A stretch of 64,000 nucleotides of DNA, from assembly GCA_964035015.1 (NCBI GenBank), contig OZ036008.1:3944112-4008111 (forward strand). The letters are read 5' to 3'. Shown here in pieces: positions 59,801 to 64,000 of this stretch. A program made the translations under genes and the position numbers. The DNA is from Corallium rubrum (Eukaryota; Cnidaria; Anthozoa; Scleralcyonacea; Coralliidae). Position 1 is the first letter of the stretch; the number at the start of each line of letters is the position of its first letter. A model generated the notes under the pieces. The model did not search any database. It worked only from the letters and a program-made list of their open reading frames with translations, and was not told the origin of the DNA.

Positions 59801-62800
59801 AGTGTAAAGTCTATAAATTTAAACGAACTATCTTCCACTACTCCGAATTGTAGCCGCCAGCTTAGTTTATTTTGCGCGGAGAGAGGCCTGGGTACGAGTT
59901 TTAAATTCGATTTTGCAAAACTCGATCAAGGATGGTCAGAATAGCCCCAAATTTCACAACGTGGAACATATCCACACAATAAATACATTAAGTAAATAAA
60001 CAATTAAATAAATTTGAGGGCTATTAGGCGGAAATATTCTTTCATTTATATTCGTTACTTAAAGGCTGAGTATCCATGGATGCATTGCGCGCTTGTGTAT
60101 TTGTCTGCATACGAGAACTTGACCTTTCACAGAGCTCACGCGTGTGTTTGGGCGATCACAGCAAATACTTCAATATAGCGATTCTCCGCAATCTTGTGTA
60201 GTTTCGTCCTGTTTCTTGTTAAATGTCTGACTGCGAATCTGATTCAGAGTTGACACGATCGGAAATGGCGGCGGTCGAGGCTCGCGAAATACGGGCTCAC
60301 CCGTATTAGCAACGCATGCGTAGAACGAATATCTTGCGTGCAAACATCATCAGTACCAATCTTGTCCCCAGAGCCTGCGGTCCTTTTGCCCAGCGGCAAG
60401 GAGCCATCGGCTCTTGTCGGAACGAGGTAAAGCTGAATTTTAATTGGCTGAAAAATCCGATGGCTCGAACTTTGAAAGTCCAACGTTGTTCCGACTCACG
60501 GACTCGTTCCGGCAAGAGCCGATGGCGCTGGGCAAAAGGACCGCAGGCTCTGGGGACGAGATTGCATCAGTACATGGCCGACAGGAGCGAGGACACCCCG
60601 AGCTGACAAGATCAAACATCTCCGCTCAAAATCGTCGCTCGACCATAATTCTTCCACGAGCGCATAGCACGGAGGTTGGGCTTGCTATAGAATACGGTTT
60701 GTTGACAACTCGTGGAATTTTCGCGATGTACGAACCCATTACCCTTCTCAGATTCATCAGTTTCAAATGCACTCAGGACTCACTTGAGCCAGCACGCACG
60801 TGGACTGCGAACCGCCCCATGAAAGTGGCCGATTTTCTATTGATTTCCGATCGTGATGAGGGGGTGTTTACATGAGGCCAGCCTGAACTTGGACCGACCT
60901 GAATTTTGCATTTCGATTTTTGTTTACATGACTGCGGCCTTGAAACTATATAGGTTTGGTTTCGCTGTTACTGCAAGATGTGTCAATTGCCTTACAACTC
61001 GTAACCGCCGGAGAAGCATTATTTCATGTGGATTTGACACCAATCTCATTTAAAACAACGTATTAAGTTTGGGAGGTGAAAGTGCTTCACACGATCGGAA
61101 ATGGCATAGAAAATCGGCCACTTTCGTGGGGCAGTTCGCAGTCCACGTGCGTGCTGGCTCAAGTGAGATGTCGGCCGTGTATTGATGACGTTTACACGCA
61201 AAATATTTGTTCTACGCATGCGTAGCTAATACGGGTCAGCCTGTATTTCGCGAGCCTCGACAGCCGCTATTTCCGATCGTAGTTCGGTCTATAGGGCAAC
61301 CTGAAATTAGGCCGGCGTGAACTGAATCTCAGGCGGAACTCATGAAAACGATCTACAGTAAAAACACTACAACCGACCTGAAGTCAGTCCGGCTTGAGTT
61401 CGGGCCGGCGTGTAAATACCCCTGAGTCTATTTACGATCCAGAAGACGACTTAAACTGTTATGAGAAGTAATTTTGGGCATTTCACTCGATTACATAGCA
61501 TGTTCTAGGGATTTTTGGTGATGGAAAATTCGAGTGTAGAACATATACATTTTAAGACCAAACCGGGACCAGTTGCGAAAAATGCAACTACACAGGCCTT
61601 CCGGCAGGAATTGAACCCACGACCTCGGCAACGGCCTCCGTGGCTCAGTGGTCAGAGCATTGCACTAGAATCGCAAGGTCGTGGGTTCAATTCCCGCCGG
61701 AAGGCCTGTGTAGTTGCATTTTTTGCAACTGGTCCCGGTTTGGTCTTAAAATGTATATTATATTCTACACTCTAATTTTCCTTCACCAAAAATCCCTTAA
61801 ACTGTTATGGATCACTACCCGTGAAAGACATGATTTAGCTGTAATTTTAAAACATAATTTTTTTAAACATAACGAAGGTTAAATCAGGTATGTCTTCTTA
61901 GAATAAAACGCTAATAACATTAATTTCTACCAAGGATTGTTCAGATGTTGAAGGATACAAACAGAAAACGAATTTCCCGGAAAAATGGCTACCAGCAAAA
62001 TTGTGAGCGCGCAATGCACACCGCGAGTCTGAGCTACCTGGGCGAAAGGCAGTGGCCTGGAAACGAGAAGGCACCGTTTTGACTTTATTTGTTTATTTCT
62101 ACAGATCTAGAACACCCCGACAGAATCAACTTTACTGGAACCAGAAACGGAACACTGTGGCTCTACGGAGACTCGCAGGCGCTTAAATTATGGGAGTATT
62201 TTGTCACGCAACCAGTATGCACTAAGATATTCAAGACTTGTCGGTATAGTTATAATTGGGTGTATCCCATCCTGAACAAAAACAAGAGAAACCAGGAAAC
62301 GACATCGGATGATGATTTCGACTTTCGACCAAACTTGGTTTTGGAACCCATTCGCAAAATACTCAATGAAAGTATAAGAACAGCCGACAGTTTGTTGATT
62401 TTGAATTTTGGGCTGCATTTCACTATGACAGTTAACTTTACGACCTACCAGAATTTGATAACAGATTTGATATCAATAATACAAAACCGCGAGAAAGAAC
62501 TTGGGAGTAAGGGGCGGGTGATTTGGAAGACGATGACGGCCATTCATAAGGAGAATATTCGGGAAAAGATACTGAACCAACATCGCTGTCGTTTGAGATT
62601 CTTGACAGGCCAGGTAAGTAATGATTATTTTTATCACTTTCTTCCTTCTGATCAGTTATTTTCCTCTTCATTACCAGCTTCTTCCTCACCATCACGAATA
62701 CCACCATCATCATTACCATTATTACCGTCGTCATCATCAACATCTTAACCATCATCTTTATCACCATCATGACCATCATGATAACCTCCACCACCATCAT

Positions 62801-63948
62801 CGTGAACATCATGACCACTATCGTCACCATCGTCACCTTGATCATCGTTATCATCATCACCATTATCACTATTATCATCATCACCACCATCACTATCATC
62901 ACCATCACCACCATCATCATTACCACCACCGTCATCAGCATCACCATCATCGCCGTCACCATCATCATCACCACCATCACTATCATCACCATCATCACCA
63001 TCATCACCATCATCACCATCATCATCACCATCATTACCACCACTGTCATCAGCATCAGCATCATCGCCATCACCACCACCACTATCACCATCATCATTAC
63101 CACCACCGTCATCAGCATCGCCATCAACGCCGTCACCACCATCACCACCATCACTGTCACCATCATCATCACGATTATTACCACCAACGTCATCAGCATC
63201 ATCGCCATCATCACCACTCCTACCACCCCCACAATTATTACCATCACCACCATCACTATCATCACCATCATCATCATCATTACCACCGCCGTCATCAGCA
63301 TCATCATCATCGCCATCACCACCATCGCCACCATCACTATCATCATTACCACCACCGTCATCAGCATCAGCATCATCACCGTCACCATCATCATCACCAT
63401 CATTACTACCACCGTCATTAGCATCAGCATCATCGCCATCACCACCACCCTCACCATTATTACCATCACCATCATCACCATCACCATCATCATCATCATA
63501 ACCACCGCCGTCATCAGCAGCATCATCACCGCCATCACAACCATCATCACCACCATCACTCCTACCACCCTCACCATTATTACCATCACCACCATCATCA
63601 CCACCATCATTCCTATCACTACAATTATCATCATCACTACTATTATCATAATTATCACCATCATCATTATCACCATCACCGTCATCACCACCATCGCCAT
63701 CACTGTTTGATTCTCTCGGTCTAATCTTCTAGCGTGTCCAACTATACGACCGCTACGCAATGTCAGCCATGTGTGAAGCAGGAATAGAAATCTTGGATGT
63801 TTACCACATCACTGCTTCAAACCCTAAAGGGGCACCGGATGCTGTACACTACCTTCCTCAAACATACCACAAAGTTGAAAAGGAAATACAACGCTATTGG
63901 ACGAACGGTTTATGGGACAGACCTGGGCGCATTTGTATCCGCGAATAA
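49526..63948 (+). CDS. NXPE-like type II membrane protein, copy 2 (six exons)
   Basis: Paralogue of the gene at 17834. Exons: 49526-49817, 51078-51368, 51596-51736, 55408-55500, 62105-62613, 63733-63948; 1542 nt = 513 aa plus stop. Exons 1-4 and 6 have the same lengths as copy 1; exon 5 is 12 nt longer. A second AG six bases inside exon 5 (exon then starting 62111) aligns better with copy 1 and would give 511 aa. The in-frame TAG 33 nt before the ATG is conserved (49493). N-terminal anchor, NXPE domain (GGDWWR, FDHENGTY), GDS (Ser296 with the first acceptor) and terminal PDAVH are all present. Intron 1 carries a Penelope-like fragment, introns 3 (3.7 kb) and 4 (6.6 kb) are swollen by foldback elements, and intron 5 has a 1.1-kb CAN array. 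Substitutions are scattered and no lesion is visible, so both copies look functional. Enzymatic role inferred from family. Confidence 0.85.
49880..50182 (+). pseudogene. PLE endonuclease C-terminal part fused in frame to NXPE exon 1 read-through
   Basis: LSKYVWDLKSKGKPFNVNWS, SRCNLCLEFVEKLLIL and INKRSELISKCQHENK follow the PLE endonuclease pattern; the YIG strand is missing. By chance its frame is open with exon 1 and the start of intron 1, giving a 218-codon ORF from 49526. Because exon 1 has a conserved donor at 49817, this part is expected to be spliced out. Confidence 0.8.
50634..50676 (+). ncRNA. Hammerhead ribozyme candidate (type I, minimal stem III)
   Basis: GTTGC (50634-50638) pairs perfectly with GCAAC (50672-50676) as stem I. 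CTGATGA (50639-50645), stem II CGC/GCG with loop TTAAC and a U-U mismatch at its base, GAAA (50659-50662), stem III of two pairs (CT/AG, loop CAG), then GTA with cleavage expected after 50671. PLEs are known to carry hammerheads of this minimal-stem-III form. Position after a PLE endonuclease fits. Confidence 0.65.
50763..50819. repeat. (TA)n microsatellite
   Basis: 57 bases, directly after the PLE 3' end. Confidence 0.93.
50859..51041. repeat. Long palindrome, second copy of the 4518-4692 type
   Basis: Centre near 50950; arms CTTACGTTCTCTGTTTCGGC and complement, extended by AATATGGTATAGTAGGTTAA / TTAACCTACTATACCATATT. Lies in intron 1 just before exon 2 of gene 2, absent from gene 1. Confidence 0.8.
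51393..51540 (+). mobile_element. 5S-derived SINE remnants in intron 2 of gene copy 2
   Basis: Head GTGTGCTGTTAGCGCTCT to CCCGGTTGAGCGGGGTTAAG, then an inverted piece CTAACCGGGCTTAACG ... GTGCTAACAGCACACGC. Together they fill most of this 227-bp intron and match both ends of the larger intron 2 of copy 1. Confidence 0.7.
52325..52495 (-). mobile_element. Diverged 5S-derived SINE
   Basis: CTCTACTCATATCCAGCAC, GCATGAGTCCCAAGCCC, GGTCACCCATTCAAATATTA and GGTGAGAGGCAGTGTG follow the family order with many substitutions. Confidence 0.55.
54488..54875. mobile_element. Inverted-repeat MITE, ~380 bp
   Basis: CAACCTCGTTCTCAGGGC pairs with GCCCTGAGAACGAGGTTG. The 90-codon frame at 54631 lies wholly inside and is not a gene I recognise. 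Confidence 0.7.
57495..59605. mobile_element. Nested foldback elements in intron 4
   Basis: Repeated GATCTCTATTTAACTGGA-type motifs in both orientations (57505, 57625, 58485, 58925, 59580). Inside, 58155-58400 is a clear MITE with ends ATAGAGATCATATAAATACT and AGTATTTATATGATCTCTAT. Several AAGATGGC/GCCATCTT motifs. The 93-codon frame at 57544 is not recognised. Confidence 0.6.
60255..61285. mobile_element. Large composite palindrome
   Basis: 60256-60350 pairs with 61186-61285 (GCTCGCGAAATACGGGCTC and complement; ACGCATGCGTAGAAC and complement); 60780-60850 pairs with 61085-61175 (GAGCCAGCACGCACGTGGAC). A separate MITE (60356-60572; CCCCAGAGCCTGCGGTCC and complement) sits in the left arm. Confidence 0.7.
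61507..61797. mobile_element. Foldback with a tRNA-like centre
   Basis: Left arm (GGGATTTTTGGTGATGGAAA, ACATTTTAAGACCAAACCGG, CAGTTGCGAAAAATGCAAC) pairs over ~125 bases with the right arm. The right arm plus centre carries a full tRNA-like sequence; the left arm carries its 3' half inverted. Confidence 0.8.
61633..61706 (+). tRNA. tRNA-like sequence (pseudogene or SINE-type head)
   Basis: Acceptor GGCCTCC/GGAAGGCC pairs 6 of 7, A box TGGCTCAGTGG, T arm GTGGGTTCAATTCCCGC. The anticodon loop reads CTAGAAT (anticodon AGA if taken at face value), but there is no long variable arm as expected of tRNA-Ser. Probably tRNA-derived rather than functional. Confidence 0.5.
62614..63732 (+). repeat. Intron 5 of gene 2: expanded CAN-trinucleotide array
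   Basis: Same position and flanks as in copy 1 but 1119 bp; array ~62680-63705. Higher-order units such as ACCACCGTCATCAGCATC recur about ten times. The 440-, 313- and 266-codon open frames here are repeat artefacts. Confidence 0.92.
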
Positions 63949-64000
63949 ACGGCTCGAGACGAATAGATACAAATGTATTAGAGAAGATATATATTATATA

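Larger units (their letters stand above)
55501..62104 (+). other. Intron 4 of NXPE-like gene 2 (6.6 kb)
   Basis: Versus 1538 bp in gene 1. Includes 57420-57470 and 59640-59960, which match intron 4 of gene 1 (24225-24530), separated by nested foldbacks. 55801-57180 contains no recognised gene or repeat apart from a stretch matching gene 1 intron 4 at ~55990-56055 (ATTTAAAACATGAGCAGACC). Confidence 0.7.

Noticed and set aside
62438-63760. 440-codon minus-strand frame (Met/Val-rich) and the His- and Ile/Thr-rich plus-strand frames over the same stretch
   Set aside because: They are produced by the CAN-triplet array in intron 5; all registers are open and composition is purely repetitive.

Overview
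This is animal nuclear DNA. It has spliced genes with GT-AG introns, very long intergenic and intronic spans filled with short inverted-repeat elements, a Ty1/copia retrotransposon, Penelope-like (PLE) GIY-YIG endonuclease fragments, a Crypton-type tyrosine recombinase and many (AT)n tracts. The repeat vocabulary and the NXPE-like genes suggest an anthozoan cnidarian, probably a stony coral. That assignment is inference from pattern recognition; no search was run.

Layout. 1-10.1 kb: no host gene recognised; nested foldback/MITE elements, a 19-bp minisatellite, and tRNA-headed SINEs, one with a ~310-bp (TTG)n tract. 10.1-15.7 kb: a chain of MITEs, the last split by a young, nearly intact copia element (identical 230-bp LTRs, 5-bp target duplication, half-tRNA-type primer site). 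15.9-17.3 kb: a Crypton-like tyrosine recombinase with all catalytic residues but one in-frame TGA. 17.8-26.2 kb: host gene 1, an NXPE-like protein in six exons whose splice phases join into 509 aa. 26.2-49.5 kb: repeat-rich spacer with foldbacks, PLE fragments, MITEs with exact target duplications, a (RY)TGC-rich 17-bp minisatellite, and a segment family present in several copies that supplies empty/filled insertion-site comparisons. 49.5-63.95 kb: host gene 2, a paralogue of gene 1 with the same six exons (513 aa, or 511 with an alternative acceptor), introns inflated by mobile elements.

How it fits together. The two NXPE-like genes are same-strand tandem duplicates: upstream sequence, exon sizes, intron phases, a 5S-rRNA-derived SINE remnant in intron 2 and a CAN-trinucleotide array in intron 5 are all shared, so these features predate the duplication. 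Afterwards the copies took up different elements (a PLE in intron 1 of gene 2, a LINE fragment in intron 4 of gene 1). Each protein has a type II membrane anchor, an Ig-like NXPE domain and an SGNH/PC-esterase-like catalytic domain (GDS plus a terminal DxxH), consistent with a Golgi enzyme acting on glycans.

I did not find an obviously new multi-gene system. The most interesting signals are a hammerhead-ribozyme candidate downstream of a PLE endonuclease fragment, a GIY-YIG fragment enclosed by perfect inverted repeats, a MITE family with exact 7-bp target duplications, and a tRNA-like sequence embedded in a long palindrome.
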